A stretch of 5,640 nt of DNA, taken from assembly GCA_946644025.1 (NCBI GenBank), contig CAMPCG010000200.1, forward strand, positions 1 through 5,640, read 5' to 3'. The notes beneath the pieces were generated by a model. It worked only from the letters and a program-made list of their open reading frames with translations. It had not been told where the DNA came from and did not search any database. This DNA comes from an uncultured Prevotellaceae bacterium (GTDB lineage Bacteria; Bacteroidota; Bacteroidia; Bacteroidales; Bacteroidaceae). Made by a program: the position numbers and the translations under genes. This document shows positions 1 to 5,640 of the stretch, piece after piece (position 1 is the first letter of the stretch; the number at the start of each line of letters is the position of its first letter).

Positions 1-870
1 CAGGCCGTCGGTCCACGTGCCGAACTCCAGGTCCAGTCCGTTCCGTACGGCCTCGTCCATGTTGTGCGTACCGCCCCAGTCGCTGACCACCACGCCGTCG
101 AACTGCCACTCCTGCTTCAGTATCCGGTTGAGCAGCACGTCGTTATGACAGTTGTGCTGGTCGTTATAGAGGTTGTAGGCACCCATGATGGCCCAGGCTC
201 CGCCCTCGCGCACGGCAGCCTCGAAGGCCGGCAGGTAAATCTCGCGCAGGGCGCGGTCAGACACCTTGACGTTCACCTGGTGGCGATACTCTTCGTCGTT
301 GTTCAGCGCGTAGTGCTTGACGCAGGCTGCCACCCCCTTCGACTGCAGTCCCCTGACGTAGGGCACCACCATGCGTGCGGCCAGCAGCGGGTCTTCGCCC
401 ATGTATTCGAAGTTACGTCCACCCAGCGGCGTGCGGTTGATGTTGACGCCCGGGCCCAGAATCATGGCCTTGCCACGATAGAGCGCCTCCTCGCCGAGGC
501 TCTCGCCGTAGAGGCGTGCCATCTGCGGGTTCCACGTAGCTGCCAGACAGGTCAGCGCCGGGAAGGCCACGCACGAGTCGTTGGTCTGGCCGGCCTGTTC
601 CCACTCGTCCCAGAGCACGTCGGGGCGCACGCCGTGGGGGCCGTCGTCAGTCCATAGGTCGGGAATGCCGAGCCGCTTCACGCCCGGTGCGCTGAACTTC
701 GACTGCGCATGTATCAGGGCTATTTTCTCGTCGAGCGTCATGCGCCTGAGCGCATCCTCCACGCGCAGCTCCACGGGTTGCCTCTCGTCAAGGTATAGGG
801 GCAACGGCCCCTGGGCTTTGGCGCTGCCCCCTATGAGGAGCAGCACCAAAGATACCAAAAGCTTGTTCAT
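1..870 (-). CDS. GH3 family beta-glucosidase (partial, N-terminal 290 residues)
   Basis: Exo-acting glycoside hydrolase family 3, probably releasing glucose from beta-gluco-oligosaccharides in the periplasm. The 290 visible codons run off the left edge; Bacteroidales GH3 enzymes are usually about 700-860 residues, so most of the protein is missing. Residues 1-19 form a signal peptide ending AKA before Q20. No lipobox is seen, which argues for a periplasmic enzyme. Family landmarks are RMTLDEKI (43-50), DDGPHGVR (75-82), AFPALTCLAATWNP (102-115), GRNFEYMGEDP (151-161), KHYALNN (185-191) and VVSDWGG (261-267), with D264 as the expected catalytic nucleophile. The acid/base residue lies in the unseen C-terminal part. 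The start is the ATG at 870: it gives a proper signal peptide, and the only upstream codons before the GH16 stop number six. It lies 18 bp after GH16, so the two are probably co-transcribed. Family is certain; exact linkage specificity is not, since GH3 also includes xylosidases and others. Confidence 0.95.
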   Translation of the reverse strand, partial: MNKLLVSLVLLLIGGSAKAQGPLPLYLDERQPVELRVEDALRRMTLDEKIALIHAQSKFSAPGVKRLGIPDLWTDDGPHGVRPDVLWDEWEQAGQTNDSCVAFPALTCLAATWNPQMARLYGESLGEEALYRGKAMILGPGVNINRTPLGGRNFEYMGEDPLLAARMVVPYVRGLQSKGVAACVKHYALNNDEEYRHQVNVKVSDRALREIYLPAFEAAVREGGAWAIMGAYNLYNDQHNCHNDVLLNRILKQEWQFDGVVVSDWGGTHNMDEAVRNGLDLEFGTWTDGL

Positions 871-888
871 GGTGAAAAGAGGGTTACG

Positions 889-1995
889 TTATTTCTGGAA
901 TACGCGAACGTAGTCAACCTCCATCGTCGTAGGTAGCGCGCTTTCGTCAATGCCGTAAGTGCCACCCCACGTTCCGCCCCAGGCCAGGTTCAGGATGATG
1001 TAGAAGGGATCGTCGTAGGGCCAGTCGTCGCGGCCCAGTCCACGATTGTCGTAAGAGAGTTGCACCTGACCGTCAACGTAGGTGGTGATGTTGTCGTGAG
1101 TCCACTCTATGGCGTAGGTGTGGAAGTCGTCCTCGGCACCCTCCAGGTACATCTCGTGCGTCACCTGCGTGCCGTTGGAGTGTACGTGGGCGTTAGCGTG
1201 CAGCGAGCTGCTCACGTAGTTCGGGTGGCCGCCTACCTCCTCCATGATGTCTATCTCGCCGTCGGCAGGCCAGGAGGTGAAGTTGACGGGCATCATCCAG
1301 AAGGCAGGCCACGTGCCCTTACCCTTCGGCAGCTTGATGCTGGCCTCGATGTAGCCGTAGGTCCAGCCCTGCTTCACCTTCGCATAGACGCGGCCGGAAT
1401 AGACCTTGCCGTCCTCCATGAGACAGTTGATGAGCAGTTTGCCGTCCTTAATCTCCGTCACCTTGGCGCCGCCAGGCGTCAGGTGGTTCACGTAGTACTG
1501 CTTCTCGTCGTTCACCGTGCCCTTGCCCCACACCTCGTGGGTCCAGTCTTCGGCGTTCAGCTCCGAGCCCTCGTTGAACTCGTCCTGCCACACCAGTTCG
1601 TAGCCCTCGGGGGCCGGGTAGGGGTTGGGGGCTTCCGCCTGCAGGAACGGTATATACTTGCGGGCCGTGCCCGACATGATGACTACCTCGCCCGTACGCT
1701 CTTTCTGCACGACGTTCTCGGGTATCACGACGGTGACGGTGCCTTGCTTCTCGGTGGTGCCGTCGGCCGTGACGCTAAGGCGCGAGTCGTTGCTGTAGGC
1801 ATTCCACTCTACGCCCGTTGTCGTTACGTGGATGGTGTATGTACCACCCTCTGCCGGGGCGCTGATGCTCTCCACGTCGGCCGTTATGGTGGCGTTGGGG
1901 GCTGCCTCGCCGGGCTCGTTGTACTTGTCGCCCGCGCAGCTGCTCAGCACTGCCGAGCAGACCATCATCAATGAATATACTAACATCTTTTTCAT
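889..1995 (-). CDS. GH16 endo-beta-glucanase (laminarinase-like) lipoprotein with BACON domain
   Basis: Predicted surface endo-hydrolase of beta-1,3- or mixed-linkage beta-glucan, complete at 368 residues. Residues 1-19 are a lipoprotein signal with lipobox LSSC, so C20 would be lipidated. Residues about 36-121 look like a BACON domain (beta-rich, often next to Bacteroidetes glycosidases), and a Pro-rich linker follows (122-130). The GH16 catalytic domain spans about 131-368: WQDEF (136-140), GTWPAFWMMP (227-236), GEIDIMEEVG (246-255), HTYAIEW (292-298), LNLAWGGTWGG (335-345) and the terminal MEVDYVRVFQK (358-368). In the ExDxxE motif, E247 is the expected nucleophile, D249 the assistant and E252 the acid/base. 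The spacing is the beta-bulge type of laminarinases and related GH16_3 enzymes, and all key residues are present. It starts 19 bp after the glycan-binding gene and ends 18 bp before GH3. Family assignment is firm; laminarin versus mixed-linkage glucan is inference. Confidence 0.95.
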   Translation of the reverse strand: MKKMLVYSLMMVCSAVLSSCAGDKYNEPGEAAPNATITADVESISAPAEGGTYTIHVTTTGVEWNAYSNDSRLSVTADGTTEKQGTVTVVIPENVVQKERTGEVVIMSGTARKYIPFLQAEAPNPYPAPEGYELVWQDEFNEGSELNAEDWTHEVWGKGTVNDEKQYYVNHLTPGGAKVTEIKDGKLLINCLMEDGKVYSGRVYAKVKQGWTYGYIEASIKLPKGKGTWPAFWMMPVNFTSWPADGEIDIMEEVGGHPNYVSSSLHANAHVHSNGTQVTHEMYLEGAEDDFHTYAIEWTHDNITTYVDGQVQLSYDNRGLGRDDWPYDDPFYIILNLAWGGTWGGTYGIDESALPTTMEVDYVRVFQK

Positions 1996-2014
1996 AATTC
2001 TATAGTTCTCTTTA

Positions 2015-4504
2015 TTATTCCTTAATCAACGTAATGTCACTAATCTCAATGAAAGTTCCCACGGGCGAACCGCCGAAGTCGAAGAACAGCGACAGGGCGT
2101 GAGCGTCGTTCAGCGGCAGCGTGGCCCCACGGACGGTGTAGGTGTAGGGCTCGCCGGCCTTCACGTCGTGACGTTCGGCAAAGTAGAAGTTGCTGTCGTG
2201 CTTCGTGCCGTCGGCCTCGTCGCTCTCCGTCAGCTTGATGGTGATGCCCTCACAGTCGTTCGAGGCCGTGACGGTACACTGGAAACTGTACTTGTCCGTC
2301 TGCTTGGTGCTGATGGTGGTGTTGATGGGGAACTGGCCCTGCCACTGCGACGAGCCCATGCCTTCGGGCAGCGTCAGCGACCACGTCCGGCCGCTGTGCT
2401 CCCACTCGGGGTCGCCTATCTGCTGCCAGCCGCCGTCGGCAAACCACGGGGTGACGCTGACGAAGGCAGAGCCCTCATCGACGGCTTTCCACAGATTGTC
2501 GGAGCTGTCGTAGGAGAGGGCAGTGTCAGCATTGCCGCTCTCGCCGTGCTTCTGGATGATGATGTCAGAGAGCTGCAGCTCGAAGCCTACGGGAGCACCG
2601 CCCAGGTCGAGGAAGAGCTTGGCCGTCTGGAAACCGGAGTCCTCGCCGCTCTTCTGGGCCTTCACGCCGATGAACTCAACGTAGTTCTCGCCTGCCTGCA
2701 GCGTTACCGCACCATTATAAATCAGGGTGTTGTCGTCGTCGCCCTCGTCGCAAATCTTGAAGGTCATGCGACCCAGGTCGGCACTGGCCTCAATCTTGGC
2801 GCGTACGTCGTAGAGCTGACCAGCCTCTATGCCCACGTTGGCGTTGTGGATGGAGCACTGAGCCTGCCACTCGCTGCCGCCGTTCTCAGTGGCCACGATG
2901 GTATAGACGCCACCGGCGAAGGAGAACTGCGGGTCGCCTATCTGCTGCCAGCCGCCGTCGGCCCACCAGAACTGCATCTGGCCAATCGTGTTGAAGTCGT
3001 GGCCCAGGTTGTCGGGCGAATCGACTGCCACCCACGTAACGCTCGGCTCTGCGGGCGTGTCGCCGCCAGGCAGCACGGTGCCGTCGTCGTTGGCGTGGTC
3101 TTTCAGCACCACGTTGCGCAGGTTGATGTGCGTTTCGCCAGTAGCGTGGCCGTAGTCGGTAGCCAGCTTGACCTGCTGCAGGTTCTTGCCCGGCACGTCG
3201 CTCTTCCATACGATGTACTCCTCGCCGGCCTTCAGGTCAACGTGTTCCTCGATGATGAAGTCCGAGTCGGTCTCGTCGGTCAGCTTGATGATGACGCCGC
3301 TGATGTCGCGGTCGCTGCTCAGTATGCAGGAGAAGTCGTAGTGCGTAGCGTCGTTGATGCTGAGGTTGGTGTGGAAGTGTACCTGAGCCTGCCAGTCAGC
3401 GTAGCACTCGCCCGGCACCGTGATGTTGTAGTCGTTGTCGCCACCCTGGAAGGCTGCCTCCAGGACCGGCGTCTGCTCGTTGCCCCAGCTCGGGTCGGGG
3501 TTGTAGTAGAACGACATGACGGGTGTAATGCCCTTCCACATGTTGAAGTCGCTGTTGGCGTTGAAGCCCTCAAACTTCTTCTCGCCCTCCTTGCTGGTGA
3601 AGATGAAGCGCCAGGCTATGCTCTGGTCGGGTTTCTCGTAGATGAGCACCATCTTCGAGGCCGTGAGCGTCTCTACGCGGAAGCGCGGATTGTTGTACTG
3701 GTCGTCAGAGCTGATGTAGGGGAAGAACGTCTTGGGGGCCAGCTCGATGTAGTCCACCTCGTTGACCACACCCTCGGAGTCGGTCCAGTTACCCTTCTTA
3801 AACTCGAAGGTAGAGTTCTGAAGGACGTTGGCCAGGTCGAAGTCGGCAGTGGCACCGCCGTTGTCCCACAGCGAACAGCCAATGTTGATGTAGGTCTTTC
3901 CGTCGGCACCCGGGTCGTACGTAAAGCTTCCGCCCGTGGTGTTGTCGGCCGTGAAGGTGATGCGGTCGTCATAGACGCCGAAGTCTTTCTTCTCGTCGGG
4001 CGATGCGTTCCACCAGCCCGTACCGTCGCCGCCCCAGGGGCCGCAGGCCAGGTGGGCGGGCTCGGCGCTGTCAATGCGCCACTGCTTGTCCTTGATGCGG
4101 TTCAGCTGGGTGGTGAAGCTGGCCTTCGTCTCGTTGAAGGTAAAGGTCTTCTTGATGCTTCCCTGACTGAAGCCGTTGCGGTTGCCCAGCTTCATTTCTA
4201 CGGTGTAGGTGCCGGCCTTGTTGTTCTGCCAGCCGGCAGTGTTCAGCGTCGAGTAGGCGGCACCGTTGAAGATCCAGATGGGGTAGGTGCCCTGCTTCTG
4301 TGGATAGCTGACAATAATCTGGTTTACCTCCTGGTCAACCTCCAAGTTGAAGTCTTCGCCGGCCACGGTAGGTATCTTCGTCTCGTCTGCGCCGTCAAAG
4401 CTGTCGGGCGAGCAGGCTACGGCTAAGGGTAAGAGGGCGAACAGGCTGAGGGGTAAAACAGCCTTTGCCAGTCCTTTAACCTTATTATATATGTTCTTGT
4501 TCAT
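2015..4504 (-). CDS. Multidomain surface glycan-binding lipoprotein (SGBP, SusE/F position; PKD-like plus three CBM-like modules)
   Basis: Predicted non-enzymatic outer-membrane lipoprotein that holds the target glycan for the adjacent SusCD transporter and GH16. It is complete at 829 residues. A long hydrophobic signal (13-30) ends at AVAC, with C31 as lipidation site, followed by an acidic stretch (SPDSFDGADE) compatible with surface export. Residues about 45-125 resemble a PKD-like beta-sandwich (AGTYTVEMKLGN at 97-108). Residues 131-308 are a separate Trp/Gly-rich beta domain (CGPWGGDGTGWW at 154-165, GVYDDRITF at 176-184) that I cannot name. Residues about 328-829 hold three related jelly-roll-like modules joined by Gly/Pro/Asp-rich linkers (472-490 and 654-670). 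Each carries a DWQAQ/EWQAQ/QWQGQ core and a KAGE or QAGE turn. No catalytic motif is apparent. Position directly after susD is typical of SGBPs. It is longer than the starch-system SusE/SusF. General role is well supported; the ligand is inferred from GH16 and GH3. Confidence 0.88.
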   Translation of the reverse strand: MNKNIYNKVKGLAKAVLPLSLFALLPLAVACSPDSFDGADETKIPTVAGEDFNLEVDQEVNQIIVSYPQKQGTYPIWIFNGAAYSTLNTAGWQNNKAGTYTVEMKLGNRNGFSQGSIKKTFTFNETKASFTTQLNRIKDKQWRIDSAEPAHLACGPWGGDGTGWWNASPDEKKDFGVYDDRITFTADNTTGGSFTYDPGADGKTYINIGCSLWDNGGATADFDLANVLQNSTFEFKKGNWTDSEGVVNEVDYIELAPKTFFPYISSDDQYNNPRFRVETLTASKMVLIYEKPDQSIAWRFIFTSKEGEKKFEGFNANSDFNMWKGITPVMSFYYNPDPSWGNEQTPVLEAAFQGGDNDYNITVPGECYADWQAQVHFHTNLSINDATHYDFSCILSSDRDISGVIIKLTDETDSDFIIEEHVDLKAGEEYIVWKSDVPGKNLQQVKLATDYGHATGETHINLRNVVLKDHANDDGTVLPGGDTPAEPSVTWVAVDSPDNLGHDFNTIGQMQFWWADGGWQQIGDPQFSFAGGVYTIVATENGGSEWQAQCSIHNANVGIEAGQLYDVRAKIEASADLGRMTFKICDEGDDDNTLIYNGAVTLQAGENYVEFIGVKAQKSGEDSGFQTAKLFLDLGGAPVGFELQLSDIIIQKHGESGNADTALSYDSSDNLWKAVDEGSAFVSVTPWFADGGWQQIGDPEWEHSGRTWSLTLPEGMGSSQWQGQFPINTTISTKQTDKYSFQCTVTASNDCEGITIKLTESDEADGTKHDSNFYFAERHDVKAGEPYTYTVRGATLPLNDAHALSLFFDFGGSPVGTFIEISDITLIKE
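2409..2440 (-). repeat. 32-bp exact direct repeat, copy in module 3
   Basis: The 32 bases here match 2931-2962 exactly and in the same orientation. They encode ADGGWQQIGDP (residues 689-699), near the start of the third CBM-like module. The flanking DNA differs at once on both sides. Confidence 0.9.
2931..2962 (-). repeat. 32-bp exact direct repeat, copy in module 2
   Basis: Second copy of the exact repeat at 2409-2440, 522 bp apart and in phase. It encodes ADGGWQQIGDP (residues 515-525) at the start of the second CBM-like module. Identity includes all synonymous third positions, although the rest of the modules have diverged strongly. Confidence 0.9.
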
Positions 4505-4544
4505 AGAGTTTTACTGTTTATTGTTTCTGTTGTTTGATTTGTTT
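4505..4544 (-). promoter_or_regulatory. A-rich leader without Shine-Dalgarno upstream of the SGBP start
   Basis: Read on the minus strand, the roughly 40 bases before the ATG at 4504 are almost all A, C and T with repeated CAA/AAC runs, and no GGAGG-like site lies at normal spacing. Bacteroidetes commonly start translation from A-rich unstructured leaders, so this fits the chosen start. I see no convincing -33/-7 promoter in it, and transcription probably continues from susD. Confidence 0.45.
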
Positions 4545-4583
4545 CCCCCAATCCCCTCCCCCTCGGGGGAGGTTGGGAGGGGG
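4545..4583 (-). repeat. GC-rich intergenic hairpin, probable dispersed repeat element
   Basis: An inverted repeat sits in the 82-bp spacer between susD and the SGBP gene. The core is a perfect 8-bp pair, 4555-4562 with 4565-4572, around a 2-nt centre (in practice 7 bp with a 4-nt loop). Beyond a 3-nt bulge (4552-4554), 4545-4551 pairs with 4573-4579 using one G-U wobble in the minus-strand transcript. The run starts four bases beyond the susD stop. No U-tract follows, so it is not a standard intrinsic terminator. C/G-block sequences of this style recur between genes in many Bacteroidetes genomes, from memory. In the mRNA it could protect the 3' end of susD or lower downstream expression; both are inference. 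Confidence 0.75.
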
Positions 4584-4586
4584 CTC

Positions 4587-5640
4587 TTAATAGTTATTTT
4601 GCTTCAGCGTCGGGTCAGCGTCCAGCTCGCTCTGGGCCAGCGGAATGTGCTTCTTGCTCGGTGTCCAGGCGTTGGTGCGGTAGCCATAGCTGTCGGGTAC
4701 GAGTACAGAGGCAGCCTTGCCCGTGCGCACGAGGTCGAAGTAGCGCTTGCCCTCGCCGCAGAACTCCAAGTGGCGCTCCTGCAGAATGTCGTCGGCCGTC
4801 ACGGACGAGAGGTTGCCCAGTCCGGCGCGAGCACGCACCTCGTTGACGTAGCCGGCGGCCTCGGCGGCACTGCCTCCTGTGGATAGCAGCAGCTCGGCAG
4901 CGTTGAGCAGCGTCTCTGCGTAGCGGTAGATGCGCTTGTTGTTGTTATAGTTCAGGTTCTTCGAGGTGGGGCAGTCCTTGTTGTTGTCGCTGTACGGACG
5001 GTACTTCTTCAGCCAGATGTGGGTGTCCTGGTAGCGCTCGGTGTAGCTGATGCCGCGCACGTCCCAGCAGGTAGCATCGCGGCGCTGGTCGCCTTCAGCA
5101 AACATGTTGTAGGTCTCCACGCGCATGGGCAGGAAGCCCCAGCCGTCCTCGCCGGCATTCCAGCCGTCGCCGCCGGGCCACGTGTTGGGCGAAATGAGCG
5201 TAGGCAGCACCGAGCCGCCGGCGTTCAGTGCGGCAACACCCCAGTCGCGCTGGGCCTGGTCGTCGTTGTAGTTAATCTCGAAGATGCTCTCCTTGCACCA
5301 CTCGCCGCTCTCTTCCCAGAGGTTGCTGAAGCTGGGGTTCAGCTCGTAGTCGGCTGAGGCAATGATCTCCTTCATGTAGCTCAGGGCCTTCGGGTAGCGG
5401 GCCGTGTCGTTCTGGTACATCACCATTTCGGCGTAGAGCATGTAGGCCATGGCCTTGCTTACGCGGCCCGACTCGGCAGCACTCCAGCGCAGGGGCAGCA
5501 CGCCCGAGGCGATGATGTCCTCCAGTTCGGGCAGCAGCTGGGCGTATATCTCGTCAGCCGTCATCTGCGGTGCCGTGTAGGGCGAAGAGAGGTTCTCCAG
5601 GTAGAAGGGCACGTTGCCGTAGTAGTGCCACAGGATATTA
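4587..5640 (-). CDS. SusD/RagB family nutrient-uptake outer-membrane lipoprotein (partial, C-terminal 350 residues)
   Basis: Glycan-binding lid of a SusC/SusD TonB-dependent import complex at the cell surface. The frame stays open to the right edge and 350 residues are visible. SusD homologues are usually about 500-600 residues, so the N-terminus, including the lipoprotein signal, lies outside. The first visible residues, ILWHYYGNVPFYLE (2-15), match the conserved early family motif, showing that the gene continues upstream; an in-frame GTG at 5612 is not the start. Other landmarks in visible numbering are a helical TPR-like stretch SKAMAYMLYAEMVMYQ (61-76), GWGFLP (166-171), RYAETLLNAAELL (239-251), YVNEVRARAGL (264-274), ERHLEFCGEGKRYFDLVRTG (288-307) and the closing IPLAQSELDADPTLKQNNY (332-350). 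Trp-rich residues 154-167 (NTWPGGDGWN and following) may border the glycan site. It precedes the SGBP gene by 82 bp; a susC gene is expected just upstream, outside the window. Confidence 0.96.
   Translation of the reverse strand, partial: NILWHYYGNVPFYLENLSSPYTAPQMTADEIYAQLLPELEDIIASGVLPLRWSAAESGRVSKAMAYMLYAEMVMYQNDTARYPKALSYMKEIIASADYELNPSFSNLWEESGEWCKESIFEINYNDDQAQRDWGVAALNAGGSVLPTLISPNTWPGGDGWNAGEDGWGFLPMRVETYNMFAEGDQRRDATCWDVRGISYTERYQDTHIWLKKYRPYSDNNKDCPTSKNLNYNNNKRIYRYAETLLNAAELLLSTGGSAAEAAGYVNEVRARAGLGNLSSVTADDILQERHLEFCGEGKRYFDLVRTGKAASVLVPDSYGYRTNAWTPSKKHIPLAQSELDADPTLKQNNY

Larger units (their letters stand above)
2018..3523 (-). repeat. Three tandem CBM-like modules within the SGBP
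   Basis: This segment encodes residues about 328-829 and reads as three diverged copies of one roughly 145-residue module: 328-470, 505-653 and 680-829. Aligned landmarks, first to third: DWQAQVHFHTNLSI / EWQAQCSIHNANVGI / QWQGQFPINTTIST; ISGVIIKLTDETD / LGRMTFKICDEGD / CEGITIKLTESDE; LKAGEEY / LQAGENY / VKAGEPY; and a closing strand NLRNVVLKD / QLSDIIIQK / EISDITLIK. Modules 2 and 3 share ADGGWQQIGDP and DLGGAPVG/DFGGSPVG; module 1 has neither. The fold resembles CBM4/9-type jelly rolls, but that name is inferred from pattern and not from a profile search. Boundaries are approximate. Confidence 0.75.

Noticed and set aside
868..891. GH16 and GH3 share the same reading frame, separated by one TAA and six sense codons, suggesting a readthrough fusion.
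   Set aside because: Frame agreement has a one-in-three chance, and GH3 has its own ATG and complete signal peptide, which would be misplaced in a fusion.
1060..1974. A 304-codon plus-strand open frame opposite the GH16 gene; similar ones occur at 64-657 and 5019-5357.
   Set aside because: The compositions are biased, without family motifs, and they lie fully antisense to clearly identified enzymes and SusD.
2099..4426. A 775-codon open frame on the plus strand opposite the SGBP gene.
   Set aside because: It is a shadow of a GC-rich gene: Val/Ala/Gly/Leu-heavy, with no recognisable domain, while the minus strand has a signal, domains and correct operon spacing.
4545..4583. The hairpin as an intrinsic terminator of susD.
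   Set aside because: No U-rich tract follows it on the transcribed strand; A/C-rich leader sequence follows instead, and the genes are tightly co-directional.
4347..4886. A plus-strand open frame crossing the susD/SGBP spacer.
   Set aside because: It includes translated hairpin repeat and antisense SusD sequence; nothing in it resembles a real protein domain.
5610..5612. GTG as a start codon for the SusD-like protein.
   Set aside because: The frame stays open upstream and encodes the conserved WHYYGN motif, so the gene continues past the right edge.

Overview
The window is an internal piece of a Bacteroidales-type polysaccharide utilization locus (PUL). Every gene reads on the minus strand, so transcription runs from high to low coordinates. 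A SusD-family lipoprotein comes first and is cut by the right edge. A large multidomain surface glycan-binding lipoprotein, a GH16 endo-beta-glucanase with a BACON domain and a GH3 beta-glucosidase cut by the left edge follow. Spacing is tight (82, 19 and 18 bp), as in one operon. The SusC partner would be expected just beyond the right edge. The phylum call rests on the SusD family, the BACON domain, the PKD-bearing SusE-position lipoprotein and the A-rich gene leaders lacking Shine-Dalgarno sites. The DNA is GC-rich for the order, which fits Prevotella-like or other GC-rich gut or rumen Bacteroidales; genus cannot be fixed from this window.

Layout in transcription order: 5640-4587, susD-like (C-terminal 350 residues). 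4586-4505, a spacer with a strong GC-rich hairpin that looks like a dispersed intergenic repeat, then an A-rich leader. 4504-2015, an 829-residue surface glycan-binding protein: lipoprotein signal, PKD-like domain, an unassigned beta-rich domain, and three related C-terminal carbohydrate-binding-like modules. 1995-889, a GH16 lipoprotein with an intact ExDxxE catalytic motif. 870-1, GH3 with signal peptide I and the SDW nucleophile motif.

Inferred joint function: the SusD-like protein and the multidomain lipoprotein capture a beta-glucan at the cell surface and the GH16 cuts it there. SusCD imports the oligosaccharides, and the periplasmic GH3 releases glucose from them. GH16 plus GH3 suggests a beta-1,3-glucan (laminarin-like) or mixed-linkage beta-1,3/1,4-glucan; the sequence alone does not separate these. 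From memory, the layout resembles the 1,3-beta-glucan loci of gut Bacteroides.

I do not see a wholly new system. The points most worth a second look are the unassigned domain and divergent triplicated modules of the glycan-binding protein, a 32-bp perfect repeat inside its gene, and the hairpin between susD and that gene. The long plus-strand open frames look like antisense shadows.
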